From positions 1 through 37,322 of the forward strand of contig JAZRJV010000016.1 of the NCBI GenBank assembly GCA_045645985.1: a stretch of DNA of 37,322 bases, given 5' to 3'. The translations under genes were made by a program, and so were the position numbers. This document shows, in pieces, positions 1-9,302 of this stretch (position 1 is its first letter; every line of letters begins with the position of its first letter). This stretch comes from RGIG9060 sp045645985 (GTDB lineage Bacteria; Spirochaetota; Spirochaetia; Treponematales; Treponemataceae). The notes below the pieces were generated by a model. It worked only from the letters and a program-made list of their open reading frames with translations, searched no databases and was not told the origin of the DNA.

Positions 1-589
1 ATCCTACTCTTTCAGTTTTTGTTGATAAAAACAAAACAACCATACTAAAAATTAAACTAAAATAAATTGCTACCCAAGCATAAACCAAAGAAAAAATTTT
101 GTATCGATAAAAAAAGAATAACAATCCAACTACAAAAACTAAAAACACAAAAGGAAGATTTCTGTAAATATCCCAAAGTGAATCTTTAGAATATTTTTGA
201 GAAATTAAACACAACACAATTCTTATAACAGCCAAAATGTAAACTAAAATTGTATAAAAAACAGAAATTTGTGCAGAAAAAATTATAATTCCCAAACTCC
301 AAAGAAAAACATAAAAAAGTGTTATCACAATTAAAGAAATTATTTTTCCTTTATCTTGCACAAGTTCAACATTATCAGAATCTTTAATAAAAAATGAAGT
401 AATTCTTGGGATAAATCTAAAGCTATCTCCTAAAATTAAAATCACTACCATAAATCCTGCAAGATGATAAGTTCTAGATTCAGGATTTCCAAAGCCGTCT
501 TTAAGAAGTAAATTTACAGAAAGGGCAATCATTATTAACAGATATAAAATATCACAAAGAGTTTCAAAAGAAGAAGGTTTACTACGCAT
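1..589 (-). CDS. Hypothetical multi-pass membrane protein, truncated by the window edge
   Basis: An open frame on the minus strand begins with ATG at 587-589 (protein starts MRSKPSSFETLCDILYL) and stays open to base 1, so about 196 residues are visible and the C-terminus is missing. It shows five or six hydrophobic segments of membrane-span length separated by short charged loops. No family motif was recognised. No clear Shine-Dalgarno sequence precedes the ATG. It has the same orientation as the transporter operon to its right but is separated from it by about 290 bp of hairpin-rich DNA, so it is probably a separate unit. Coding status is supported by the long open frame and the low-GC codon use shared with its neighbours; the function is unknown. 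Confidence 0.72.
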   Translation of the reverse strand, partial: MRSKPSSFETLCDILYLLIMIALSVNLLLKDGFGNPESRTYHLAGFMVVILILGDSFRFIPRITSFFIKDSDNVELVQDKGKIISLIVITLFYVFLWSLGIIIFSAQISVFYTILVYILAVIRIVLCLISQKYSKDSLWDIYRNLPFVFLVFVVGLLFFFYRYKIFSLVYAWVAIYFSLIFSMVVLFLSTKTERVG

Positions 590-660
590 ATATTAAAAGT
601 AAAACATCTAAAAATGATTTACAAATTTTTGTGAAAAAGAAAATTATAAAAAATTTATAC

Positions 661-755
661 AAGAAAACACTTTCATCTAAATATGAAAATACTCGCTAGT
701 ACTGCACTACGCTTGCAAGGCTTCGCATTTTCATATTCAGATTGCGTGTTTTCTT
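661..755. repeat. Long imperfect inverted repeat (possible intergenic repeat element)
   Basis: The arm at 661-690 and the reverse complement of 727-755 both read AAGAAAACAC, then a variable 7-8 bases, then AATATGAAAAT. The result is an imperfect palindrome of about 30-bp arms around a loop of about 36 bases. The loop is clearly more GC-rich than the surrounding intergenic DNA. It lies between two minus-strand units and codes for nothing I can see. It could be a transcription terminator, a small dispersed repeat, or a remnant of a mobile element. Confidence 0.55.
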
Positions 756-758
756 CAA

Positions 759-790
759 TAAAGTTGTTTAATTTATTTTGCACAACTTTA
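759..790. repeat. 9-bp inverted repeat downstream of the transporter operon
   Basis: TAAAGTTGT at 759-767 is perfectly complementary to ACAACTTTA at 782-790, with a 14-nt loop. It lies beyond the stop of the last ABC gene and just before the larger inverted repeat. It may take part in 3'-end formation, but it is AT-rich and lacks a good T-run on the minus strand. Confidence 0.45.
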
Positions 791-815
791 TATAATAATT
801 TTTAGCGTTCTACTT

Positions 816-865
816 TTTGCGGGAGAAAAAAAAATATCCCGAACATAGCTCTCTTCCTGCGCAAA
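816..865. repeat. Pair of mutually exclusive hairpins after the OppF-like gene
   Basis: TTTGCGGGA at 816-824 can pair with TCC-TG-CGCAAA at 855-865, with a 2-nt bulge. Alternatively CGGGA at 820-824 can pair with TCCCG at 837-841. The position about 15 bp after the end of the ABC operon suggests a role in transcript termination or 3' protection. The T-run at 866-875 follows the hairpin on the plus strand, where no gene precedes it, so the role is uncertain. Confidence 0.35.
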
Positions 866-879
866 TATTTTTTTTGTTA

Positions 880-1875
880 TCAAAAATTATGACAACTAAT
901 TTTATGATTTTCTGAAATCGATTTTAATTCTGGTTTTTCTGCAAAACATTTTTCAGTTGCCTTTTCACATCTTGGAGCAAAAGGACAACCTTCAATTTTA
1001 ATTTTATCAATTTCAGTTTTTAAATTTTTATTTTCAAAATTTTCTTTTTCAAAATTTAACTTTTCATTTTTATTTGGTACACTAGAAAATAAAAGTTGTG
1101 TATAAGGATGCAATGCTTTTTCATACAAATCTTTTGCATTTGCCTCTTCCATCAATTCACCTTTATACATTACTCCAATTCTATCACAAAAGTAACATGC
1201 AACTTTTAAATCATGAGCAATAAAAATCATTGATAAATTTCTCTTACTTCGAATATCTTGAAGTAAATTTAAAATTTGTCCTTGAATAGAAACATCCAAA
1301 GCAGAAACAACTTCATCACAAATTAAAATTTCTGGTTCCATCAACAATGCTCGTGCGATTGAAATTCTTTGGCGCTGACCTCCAGAAAAATCTGAAGGAT
1401 GTCTTTCTAAATCTTCTTTTGAAAGTCCAACTTCTTCAATTATTTTTACACACTTATCATAAACTTCTTGTTTAGAAAATTTTTTACTACTCCACTTTAA
1501 CCCACTAGATAAAATTTCTAAAATATTCATTCTTGGATTTAGTGATTTTGCAGGATCTTGAAAAACATATTTTACTTTTTCTCTATAAGCTGACAAATCT
1601 TTTTTATTTAAATTTGTTACTTCTCCAGTTTTAAAATTTGGAATATCAAAATAAATATTTCCGTTATCCGCATCATACATTTTTACAAGAAGTCTTGCTG
1701 TTGTTGTTTTTCCACAGCCACTTTCTCCTACAAGTCCGTAGGTTTCGTTTTTATGAATATCAAAAGAAATATTATTTACAGCATAAACAAATTTTCCGTA
1801 CTTAGAAAAAAATCCACTTGCAAGATTAAATTTTTTTTCAAGATTTTTTACGCTCAATAAAATTTTATTTTCCAT
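880..1875 (-). CDS. oppF: Peptide/oligopeptide-type ABC transporter ATP-binding protein, OppF-like
   Basis: This 331-residue protein is one of the two nucleotide-binding subunits that energise import through the membrane channel. Visible motifs are Walker A GESGCGKT (about residues 50-57), the ABC signature SGGQRQR, Walker B ILICDEVVSALD (DEV in place of the usual DEP), the H-loop IFIAHDLK, and the C-terminal oligopeptide/dipeptide domain with GCPFAPRC. The ATG overlaps the end of the preceding OppC-OppD fusion gene by 11 bp and is preceded by an AAGG Shine-Dalgarno, so translation is probably coupled. It is the last gene of the importer operon. OppF versus DppF cannot be decided from sequence, so the substrate is only inferred to be a peptide. 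Confidence 0.9.
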   Translation of the reverse strand: MENKILLSVKNLEKKFNLASGFFSKYGKFVYAVNNISFDIHKNETYGLVGESGCGKTTTARLLVKMYDADNGNIYFDIPNFKTGEVTNLNKKDLSAYREKVKYVFQDPAKSLNPRMNILEILSSGLKWSSKKFSKQEVYDKCVKIIEEVGLSKEDLERHPSDFSGGQRQRISIARALLMEPEILICDEVVSALDVSIQGQILNLLQDIRSKRNLSMIFIAHDLKVACYFCDRIGVMYKGELMEEANAKDLYEKALHPYTQLLFSSVPNKNEKLNFEKENFENKNLKTEIDKIKIEGCPFAPRCEKATEKCFAEKPELKSISENHKISCHNF

Positions 1876-3976
1876 AACAAACCTTCTTTACAAAATTTTT
1901 TGATTCACATTCTACAGATTTATTTTCAGAATTACATCGTGGAGCAAAAGGACAACCTTCAATTTGAATTGTAGGTTCAATAACTTTTCCTGGAATAGAA
2001 AAAAGTTTTTCATTTGTATAATGACTTCCAAATTTTGGTGAAGCTTTTAGCAATCCTTGTGTATATGGATGTTGTGGATTTTCTAAAACAGATTTTGTTT
2101 TTCCTTCTTCCATAATCAATCCACCGTACATTACAATTATGTTATCCGAAATTTCTGCAACCAAATCAATATTGTGGCTAATAAAAATTATTGAAAGATT
2201 TTTTTCTTGTTGTAATTTTTTTAGTAGTTGAACAATTTGATTTTGAATTGTTACATCAAGAGCAGTTGTTGGTTCATCAGCAATTAAAAGTTCACAACCT
2301 TGTGCAAGTGAAAGAGCAATACTGATTCTTTGTAATTGACCACCAGAAAATTGATGAGGAAAATTTGAAAGTCTTTCTTTTGCATTTGTGATTCCAGTTT
2401 CTTCCAAAAGTTCTTCTGCGATTTTTAATGCTTCAGCTTTTGAAATTTTTGGATTTGAATTTTTTATCGTTTCATAAAAAACACTTGCCATATTTTGCAA
2501 GGGATCAAAAGAACGACTTGGTTCTTGAAAAATCATTCCGATTTTTTTACCACGATATTCTCGAATATCTTTATATGACAACTCTGTCAAATTCACATTG
2601 TCATAATAAATATCACCTGACACTTTTGCATTTGAAGGAAGCAAAGCAGGAATTGCAGAAGTTGAAACACTTTTCCCAGAACCAGATTCTCCAACGATAC
2701 CAAGAACTTTTCCTTTTTCAAGTTTAAATGAGACACCTCTTACTGCATTTATTTTTACAAAATTATTTCCTCGTAAAACTGTAAATGTCACATTTAAATC
2801 TTTTACATTTAATAAGACATCCTTATCAGATGTCATATTTTTATCTGTCATATTATTGTCAACTTTGTTGTCATAATTACTGTCAGCTTTTGTGTCATAT
2901 TTTTTTGTCAATTTTTTCTTGGTAAACAATTTTGGGAATACCGCATGATAAGGGTCAAAGAAATCTCGTAAAGCATCTGCAAAAAAATTGAAGGCTAAAG
3001 TAACTGTCAACAAAAAATAAACTGGACATAAAAGCCATGGATAATTTTTTAAATTTGACAAAGTTGAAATGTCACGTTTTATTAAAGAACCCCAACTAAC
3101 TGCAGGATCAGCAATTCCCAATCCTAAATATGACAAAGTTGTTTCACTCATAATAAAACCAGGAACACTCAATGCTGTACTTACAATTAACAAACTTGCA
3201 ATCTGTGGAATAATATGACAAAAAATTATGACAAGTGAAGGGGTTGCTTCTAATTGTGCATTTAAAACAAATTCTTCTCTTTTTACAGAATGAACAATTC
3301 CTCTAATCGTTCTTGCAGTACCAGGCCAACCAACTAAAGATAAAATCAAAGTAATTACAATATAAGATTGTCCGCTATCCATATTTCCAGAAAGTAATGA
3401 ACGCAAAAATAAAATTAAATATAATCCTGGTATCAACATAAAAAATTCACTGATACGCATTATTATCCAATCTGTTTTTCCACCAAAGTATCCAGCAAAA
3501 CCACCAAACACAATTGCAAGTAAAAGTGAAATTGCAGTTGCAACAAAACCGATTGTTAAAGAAATTCTACTTCCATAAACAATTCTTGAAAATAAATCTC
3601 TTCCTAAATTATCTGCACCAAAAATAAACAATGGATATGAATTATCTTTTGTACCAATCAAATGTCTATCACAAGGAATAATTCCAAAAAGTTTGTAACT
3701 TTCACCTTTAACAAAAAAGCCAACAGGATGATATAAATTTTTTACAAAAGCATATTTCCAAGTTACTTGATTTATCACTCGAGCTTCTTGTGCAACTAAT
3801 TTTCCATTTACTAATTTTAAATTTGCAGGATGATAAGTTTTATCTGAAAAAGATTTTATTTGTGAATAAGGGGCATTAAATTCTGCAAATATCATCATCA
3901 AATATAACAAAGCAAGAATGATAATTGAAATTATTGCAACAGGTCGTCGTTTCAAAAATAATAAAAATTTTTTCAT
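1865..3976 (-). CDS. Fused ABC permease and ATP-binding protein (OppC-OppD fusion)
   Basis: One uninterrupted 703-residue frame joins two subunits that are normally separate. Residues 1-345 are an OppC/DppC-type permease: an N-terminal membrane anchor, then a core of about five spans, with an EAA-like loop around 236-258 (LEATPS, then HIIPQ). Residues 350-385 are a polar, Asn/Asp/Lys-rich linker. Residues 386-703 are an OppD-type ATPase with Walker A GESGSGKS (429-436), signature SGGQLQR, Walker B LLIADEPTTALD, and the C-terminal GCPFAPRC oligopeptide domain. AGGAGA precedes the ATG. Two linker methionines could serve as internal starts, but neither has a good ribosome-binding site, so a true fusion product is favoured. 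It lies in operon with OppB-like and OppF-like genes. Confidence 0.9.
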   Translation of the reverse strand: MKKFLLFLKRRPVAIISIIILALLYLMMIFAEFNAPYSQIKSFSDKTYHPANLKLVNGKLVAQEARVINQVTWKYAFVKNLYHPVGFFVKGESYKLFGIIPCDRHLIGTKDNSYPLFIFGADNLGRDLFSRIVYGSRISLTIGFVATAISLLLAIVFGGFAGYFGGKTDWIIMRISEFFMLIPGLYLILFLRSLLSGNMDSGQSYIVITLILSLVGWPGTARTIRGIVHSVKREEFVLNAQLEATPSLVIIFCHIIPQIASLLIVSTALSVPGFIMSETTLSYLGLGIADPAVSWGSLIKRDISTLSNLKNYPWLLCPVYFLLTVTLAFNFFADALRDFFDPYHAVFPKLFTKKKLTKKYDTKADSNYDNKVDNNMTDKNMTSDKDVLLNVKDLNVTFTVLRGNNFVKINAVRGVSFKLEKGKVLGIVGESGSGKSVSTSAIPALLPSNAKVSGDIYYDNVNLTELSYKDIREYRGKKIGMIFQEPSRSFDPLQNMASVFYETIKNSNPKISKAEALKIAEELLEETGITNAKERLSNFPHQFSGGQLQRISIALSLAQGCELLIADEPTTALDVTIQNQIVQLLKKLQQEKNLSIIFISHNIDLVAEISDNIIVMYGGLIMEEGKTKSVLENPQHPYTQGLLKASPKFGSHYTNEKLFSIPGKVIEPTIQIEGCPFAPRCNSENKSVECESKNFVKKVCYGK

Positions 3977-3992
3977 CTTTAATTTCTCCTGC

Positions 3993-5099
3993 TTAATTTT
4001 TTTCGTAACGGATTCGTGGATCTACAATGGCTAATAAAATATCTGAAATTACCATTCCCAATAAAACTAAAAATGAAATAAACATCAAGTTTGCCAAAAC
4101 TAAATTTATATCTTCTTGCATAACTGCTTCATACATCAATCTTCCAATTCCTGGATAAGAAAAAATAATTTCTAAAACAAGTGAACCAGAAAACAAACTT
4201 GCTAAAAGATTTGCACTTCCTGTAATATACGGATTCAATGTATTTCTAAATGCGTGATTAAAATAAACTCTCCATTCACTAATTCCTCTTGAACGCAAAC
4301 TTGTAATATAAGGTTGTCCCATTTGATCAAGCATTGTTGCCCTAATCATTCGCAAGGTACTACCAATTCCACCTAAGAAAGAAGCAAGTAATGGTAAGAA
4401 AATATGATGAGCATAACTAAACACAAATTTTGTTGGAGCAGAACTAAATGGAAAATCTGGATAAGCAGTTACAGGGAAAAGTCCAGTAACAGATGCAAAT
4501 AATTGTAAAAGAATTAAAAGTAAGATTCCTGGCAAAGCATGAAAAAACAAAGCAAAAAAAGTTCCAGCATAATCAATTACAGTTCCTGCTTTACTAGAAA
4601 ACCAAACTCCTAAAGCAAATGAAAAAATTGTAATTAACACAAGTGAAATTAAATTCAACAAAACTGAATTTGCCATTCTTGAACCAATTAAAAATGAAAC
4701 AGGAGCTTTAGAAATTAAACTCACTCCCAAATCATGATGAACAATAACTTGTTTTAGCCATCTAAAATATTGAACATAAAATGGTTTATCCAAGCCCAAC
4801 TCAGAACGCATAAGTTCATATTGGTCATTAGAAAAATTTTCGTTTGTGTTTTGAAATTTTCCTGTATCCCCAGAAAAAAGCTGTTGCACCATAAGTTGAT
4901 CCACAATATCTCCAGGAGCTAATTCCATTAAACCAAACACTGCAAAACCAAGAAAAAACAAAATCACAATCATTGTAAATAATCGTGAAACTGCAAAAGA
5001 TAAAAGTGGAAATTTTTTTCTAAATAAAAACCAAGGTGTAAAAATCAAATTAAAAAAATTGATAATCGCATTTTTTATTTCTAATAAATTTTCTTTCAT
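3993..5099 (-). CDS. oppB: Peptide/oligopeptide-type ABC transporter permease, OppB-like
   Basis: This 368-residue inner-membrane protein forms the translocation path with the OppC half of the neighbouring fusion. It has a longer than usual N-terminal cytoplasmic segment (about 40 residues), a first span near 40-60 ending in MELAPGD (the family signature is AxGDP-like), a periplasmic region, then about five further spans. The permease loop includes RMIRATMLDQMGQPYITSLR and ends with an R-x-HAFRNTLNPY segment typical of OppB/DppB. Its ATG overlaps the stop codon of the binding-protein gene by one base (TAATG), so translation is coupled. The OppC-OppD fusion follows after 16 bp. Confidence 0.9.
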   Translation of the reverse strand: MKENLLEIKNAIINFFNLIFTPWFLFRKKFPLLSFAVSRLFTMIVILFFLGFAVFGLMELAPGDIVDQLMVQQLFSGDTGKFQNTNENFSNDQYELMRSELGLDKPFYVQYFRWLKQVIVHHDLGVSLISKAPVSFLIGSRMANSVLLNLISLVLITIFSFALGVWFSSKAGTVIDYAGTFFALFFHALPGILLLILLQLFASVTGLFPVTAYPDFPFSSAPTKFVFSYAHHIFLPLLASFLGGIGSTLRMIRATMLDQMGQPYITSLRSRGISEWRVYFNHAFRNTLNPYITGSANLLASLFSGSLVLEIIFSYPGIGRLMYEAVMQEDINLVLANLMFISFLVLLGMVISDILLAIVDPRIRYEKN

Positions 5100-6943
5100 T
5101 ATAATTCTTCCTTTAGAAATAAATTATTTGTGTTTGCTCCACCCATATTATCAAAATACATATTTGTTAAATCCCAACGATTTTTTATTGCATAAAATGA
5201 TTGTGAGCGAATTAAATAAATTACAGGACATTGTTCCAAAATCAAAGATTGATATTCGTCCCAAATTTTTTGAGCTTTCTTTTTATCTAAAGTACAACTT
5301 CCTTCATCATAAAGTTCATCAATTTTAGCTTCCCATTCTGTAGCAGGTGAACTTTGTAATGGATACCACAAATGCAAATTTCCATCTGAAGGCCAAACAT
5401 TAGAACCTTGTGTAGGCCAAATTGCAACTCCAAGTCCGATAATTACTGATTGCCAATCGTAAGTTGCAGTAAGTTGTTCAACAACTTTTTGAAAATCCAA
5501 AGTTTTTATTTTTACTTTGACACCAACTTTGCTACATTCATCAGCAATGATAGAAGCAATATCTTGTGTTAAACTATCATCTCCAGAAATTGTTAAATCA
5601 AATTCTACAAGATTATTATCTTGGTCATAAAGCCAACCATCAGATTTTTTTGTCATTCCACATTTTGATAAAAGTTCAGTTGCTCTTTCTAAATCAAAAC
5701 GATATTGTAAAGTAATTTCTGGATTAAAAAATGGATTAGGTTCTGGAAAAAAATAATAATTAGGAACTCCCATGCCTCTGTAGGCTTGAGAAATAATTCT
5801 ATCACGATTTAACAAACAACTCATTGCTTGTCTAAATTCTTTTTTTGTAAACCAATTATAAAAAGGCTTATCTTTGTTTACAGGATTTTGATTAAAACTC
5901 CACAAACCTGAACCTAAAGAACCACCACCATTAAAAACTGTGTAATCCTTTCCAGAATTATTTACAACATCAGTTAATTCTTCTGGACGAGGTGAATAAC
6001 CTTCAAGTTTTCCTTCGTTAAATAAAAGAAATTCTGTATTTCTATCACTAACGATATTTACAATCATTTCTTCTGGATAAACAACAGCAACTCCGTTTAT
6101 ATCTTTTTCCCAAAAATGAGGATTGCGTTTATAAACCAATCGTTGCCCCGGAAAATATTCTACAAGATAATTTCTTCCAATTGATGGTAATTCTTTTGGA
6201 TTCATATCTATAGAACAAATTGATTTTACTCCTTGAACGCCACCTTCTTTCTTTGCTTTTTCATAAATAAATCGTGGACCAAAATCCATGTTACAATGCA
6301 AAAGTGGTTCAGAAATTATTCGAGGATACCGGAACACAAAAGTTCTTTCATCAATTTTTTCCATATCGATATGCGCTTGACTTCCATCAGGCATTGAAAT
6401 AAATTGTCCATTATACCCCGAACTTTGAAATTCTGGGTCGCCTACAATTTCGTTGTACCAAAAAACAACATCATCGGAAGTAACTTTTATTTTTTCATCT
6501 GAATCGTAAAATGTCCAATACAAATCATCACGCAAAGTGAAGTAAACATCGAGTTTATCATTTTTTGAATCAGTAACAATTTTTGGTTCAGCTAATCTGC
6601 CTTTCCATTCTTTTGTTGCATAATTATAATCTAAAAGAGAATCGTGTAAAAAACTTAAAACGCCGTTTGTTGCGCCATCTCGTTCGGCAATTAGAAGATT
6701 AAAACTTTTTGGGTCGCTGGTGATACTCGTATACCAAGTGCCACCAACTTTTCCGGGAACAAAGGATTCGCCTTGCCAAGGTTTTGAAATTGTTTTATTT
6801 TCTATATTTCCTGATTGACTAGAAATAAGTTCTTCAATTTCTTCAAGAGTGAGTTCTGGAATCTTTGTACAAGAAAAAAATATACCCAAAACACAAAAAA
6901 TAAATACCGTAAGAAAAAAAAATTTTTGATAACACAATTTCAT
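5099..6943 (-). CDS. Extracellular solute-binding lipoprotein, family 5 (OppA/DppA-like)
   Basis: This 614-residue receptor delivers the ligand to the adjacent importer. It begins with a lipoprotein signal: positively charged start, hydrophobic stretch, then GIFFSC, with Cys25 the probable lipidation site. The mature part has family-5 features: the early GTWYTSI segment, a DDVVFWYNEI region near residue 160, LVYKRNPHFWEK near 275, and a long C-terminal lobe. It is preceded by a strong Shine-Dalgarno containing a run of six G (6948-6953 on the complementary strand). It is the first gene of the ABC cluster, 33 bp after argC, and could share its transcript. The ligand is probably a peptide, but this family also binds other solutes such as nickel or sugars. 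Confidence 0.88.
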   Translation of the reverse strand: MKLCYQKFFFLTVFIFCVLGIFFSCTKIPELTLEEIEELISSQSGNIENKTISKPWQGESFVPGKVGGTWYTSITSDPKSFNLLIAERDGATNGVLSFLHDSLLDYNYATKEWKGRLAEPKIVTDSKNDKLDVYFTLRDDLYWTFYDSDEKIKVTSDDVVFWYNEIVGDPEFQSSGYNGQFISMPDGSQAHIDMEKIDERTFVFRYPRIISEPLLHCNMDFGPRFIYEKAKKEGGVQGVKSICSIDMNPKELPSIGRNYLVEYFPGQRLVYKRNPHFWEKDINGVAVVYPEEMIVNIVSDRNTEFLLFNEGKLEGYSPRPEELTDVVNNSGKDYTVFNGGGSLGSGLWSFNQNPVNKDKPFYNWFTKKEFRQAMSCLLNRDRIISQAYRGMGVPNYYFFPEPNPFFNPEITLQYRFDLERATELLSKCGMTKKSDGWLYDQDNNLVEFDLTISGDDSLTQDIASIIADECSKVGVKVKIKTLDFQKVVEQLTATYDWQSVIIGLGVAIWPTQGSNVWPSDGNLHLWYPLQSSPATEWEAKIDELYDEGSCTLDKKKAQKIWDEYQSLILEQCPVIYLIRSQSFYAIKNRWDLTNMYFDNMGGANTNNLFLKEEL

Positions 6944-6976
6944 ATTTCCCCCCAGAATACGAAAATAGTTAAATGT

Positions 6977-7939
6977 TTATAAACCTAAACCTTCGTCAAC
7001 TCCCATTGAAATATTCATACATTGAACAGCAGCTCCACTTGCACCTTTTCCTAAGTTGTCAAAACGAGAAGTAATTGTAACTCGTTCCTCATTTCCACAA
7101 ATGAATATTTGCATATTGTTTGTTCCAGACAAAGTATTTGCAGGAATGAAAGGTTCTGTCAAAATATCTTCGCCCATAAAATCGGCAACTTTTACAAAAC
7201 GACTTCCTTCATAATGAGCTTTGAACATATCGCAAATTTCTTGACAACTTGCATGTCCAATACTTCCCTTTGAAGAATTTAACATTCTGATATGCAAAGG
7301 AATTGATACTGACATTCCAGAAAAATAATCACAGATATATGGACTAAAAGCTGGTTTGAAAGTTAAGCCACTAACTTTTTGCATTTCAGGAAGATGTTTA
7401 TGTTCTTGTGTTAATGCATAAAGTCGTGGGCTTTCTAACTGAAAATCACGATTTTCATCACCGTATTGTGCGATAGCTTTTTTTCCAGCTCCACTATAAC
7501 CAGAAACCGCATGACAAACAACTGGATAATCAGCTGGTAAAATTCCAGATTTTACTAAAGGATAAACAAGGGCGTTAAATCCACTTGCATAACATCCCGG
7601 AACTGCAATTCTTTTTGAAGTTTCTACTTTTTTTCGGTGGTCGCTAGATAATTCTGGAAAACCGTAAGCCCAATCAGGATTTGTTCTGTGAGCAGTTGAT
7701 GCATCAATAATAATTGTATTTGGATTTTCACACAAACTTACAGCTTCAATTGCGGCAGCATCTGGCAAACACAAAAATGTATAATCAGATTCATTGATAA
7801 GACGCTTTCTTTCGTTTATATCTTTTCGTTTATCTTCGTCTATTAAAAGAATTTCTAAATCTTTTCTGTTTTCAAATCGTTCAAAAATCTTAAGACCAGT
7901 TGTTCCTTCTTTTCCATCAATAAAAATTTTAAATGCCAT
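6977..7939 (-). CDS. argC: N-acetyl-gamma-glutamyl-phosphate reductase (ArgC, short type)
   Basis: This 320-residue protein matches the short ArgC type in length. The enzyme reduces N-acetylglutamyl phosphate to the semialdehyde with NADPH in arginine biosynthesis. Seen: the N-terminal nucleotide-binding start FIDGKEGTTGLKIFER, the active-site segment VPGCYASG with Cys116 as the predicted catalytic thiol, the SGYSGAG loop, and the HKHLPEM segment carrying the expected histidine. AAGGAA precedes the ATG. No other arginine gene is in the window. It sits between a MATE exporter and the peptide importer with gaps of about 30 bp on each side, which suggests co-transcription for unknown reasons. 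Confidence 0.93.
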   Translation of the reverse strand: MAFKIFIDGKEGTTGLKIFERFENRKDLEILLIDEDKRKDINERKRLINESDYTFLCLPDAAAIEAVSLCENPNTIIIDASTAHRTNPDWAYGFPELSSDHRKKVETSKRIAVPGCYASGFNALVYPLVKSGILPADYPVVCHAVSGYSGAGKKAIAQYGDENRDFQLESPRLYALTQEHKHLPEMQKVSGLTFKPAFSPYICDYFSGMSVSIPLHIRMLNSSKGSIGHASCQEICDMFKAHYEGSRFVKVADFMGEDILTEPFIPANTLSGTNNMQIFICGNEERVTITSRFDNLGKGASGAAVQCMNISMGVDEGLGL

Positions 7940-7968
7940 AAAAAATTCCTTTGTTTTTCATTAATAAT

Positions 7969-9294
7969 TTATTCTACCACATTGTGTAGCCATTTTCCAG
8001 ATTTTATTCTATAAAATCCAACAATCGCTTTGAAGATTTGTTCAGATAATAAACAAATATAAATGATATAAGGTTGCACATTTGTAAAATACGCAACACA
8101 AGCAGCAAGAGGAATTGCAATTATCCACATAAAACACACATCAATAATTGCTGCAAAAACAGTATCGCCACCTGCTCTACAAATTCCTACAACCCAGCAC
8201 ATATTAAAAGCATTCAAAGGATAACAACACATTAAAATCATCAGCATCATTTTTGCTTGAACAAGAATATTTGCTTCCACATTGAACATAAAAGGAAGAA
8301 ATTTTGAAATCGGAATCAAAAGTAAACCGATAAAAATTGCCATCACTGGCATAAACCATGAAAGCGTATTTGCATATTTTCTTGCCTCAGTTTCGTTGCC
8401 TTCGCCAATTTTTTTCCCGATGATAATTCCCGCAGCATTTCCAACACCAATAAAAAACACCCAAGTAATCTGACTGATAGTTCCTGTAATATTGAAAGCC
8501 GAAATCGCTTCTGTGCTTGTTCTTCCCATAATCAAACTGTGCATTGAAGTTCCTAATCCCCAGATTGCTTCGTTAATAATTACAGGAAAAGCAATTTTTA
8601 TAAATTTTCTAACTTCAAAAAAAGTAAACGAAAATAAATTTTTTACAGAAGAAGCAACTTCATATTTTTTTGAATAAGCAACTATGAATAAAATAAAACA
8701 TTCAACTATTCGAGAAATGCAAGTTGCGATGGCAGCACCAACAATTCCCAGAGACGGAAAAAATCCAATTCCAAAAATCAACAAGTAATTTAAAATTGCA
8801 TTTAAAACAAGAGAAATCATTGTTGCAACCATTGGAAGTTTTACATGCTCGGTACTTCTTAGTGCCATAGAAAAAGCAAAACTCATTGCAAAAAATGGAA
8901 AACTAAAAGCTACAATTCTTAAATATCTTGCACCGATTTCAATAACATGAAAATCTTTTGAATATAACCCAATTAAAAATTTTGGAAAGAAAACACTTGC
9001 AAAAGTGAAAATCAAAGCAATCACTATTGAAAAGGAAAACATAACTCCTTCCATTTTCCAGATTCCAGAGTTTTCTTTTTTGCCCCAAAATTGCGCAATA
9101 AAAATAGCTCCCCCAGAAGAAATTCCAAAAAGAACCATATTTAAAAGCATATAAATTTGATTACCAAGCCCAACTGATGCAATTTCCACAGAACCAAGTT
9201 GACCTACCATCAAAGTATCCAACATATTTACTGTTGACTGCATCAAATTTTGCAGAATAATCGGAAGAGCAATTACAAAAAGAGATTTAAACAT
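7969..9294 (-). CDS. MATE-family multidrug/metabolite exporter
   Basis: This 441-residue membrane protein belongs to the MATE cation-coupled antiporters. It opens with the typical IALPIILQNLMQSTVNMLDTLMVGQLG segment and continues through about 12 hydrophobic spans in two similar halves; the second half repeats the pattern with IAFPVIINEAIWGLGTSMHSLIMGR. Only 8 bp separate its ATG from the stop of the UPF0210 gene upstream. No good Shine-Dalgarno is visible, so translational coupling is likely. The substrate cannot be predicted. It is distinct in sequence from the second MATE gene at 20.7 kb. Confidence 0.9.
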   Translation of the reverse strand: MFKSLFVIALPIILQNLMQSTVNMLDTLMVGQLGSVEIASVGLGNQIYMLLNMVLFGISSGGAIFIAQFWGKKENSGIWKMEGVMFSFSIVIALIFTFASVFFPKFLIGLYSKDFHVIEIGARYLRIVAFSFPFFAMSFAFSMALRSTEHVKLPMVATMISLVLNAILNYLLIFGIGFFPSLGIVGAAIATCISRIVECFILFIVAYSKKYEVASSVKNLFSFTFFEVRKFIKIAFPVIINEAIWGLGTSMHSLIMGRTSTEAISAFNITGTISQITWVFFIGVGNAAGIIIGKKIGEGNETEARKYANTLSWFMPVMAIFIGLLLIPISKFLPFMFNVEANILVQAKMMLMILMCCYPLNAFNMCWVVGICRAGGDTVFAAIIDVCFMWIIAIPLAACVAYFTNVQPYIIYICLLSEQIFKAIVGFYRIKSGKWLHNVVE

Positions 9295-9302
9295 AAAATT
9301 TT

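Noticed and set aside
1865..3976. Frameshift or lost stop joining two genes artificially
   Set aside because: The frame is continuous, the linker is a plausible polar spacer rather than out-of-frame translation, and no ribosome-binding site remains before the ATPase half. A sequencing error cannot be fully excluded.
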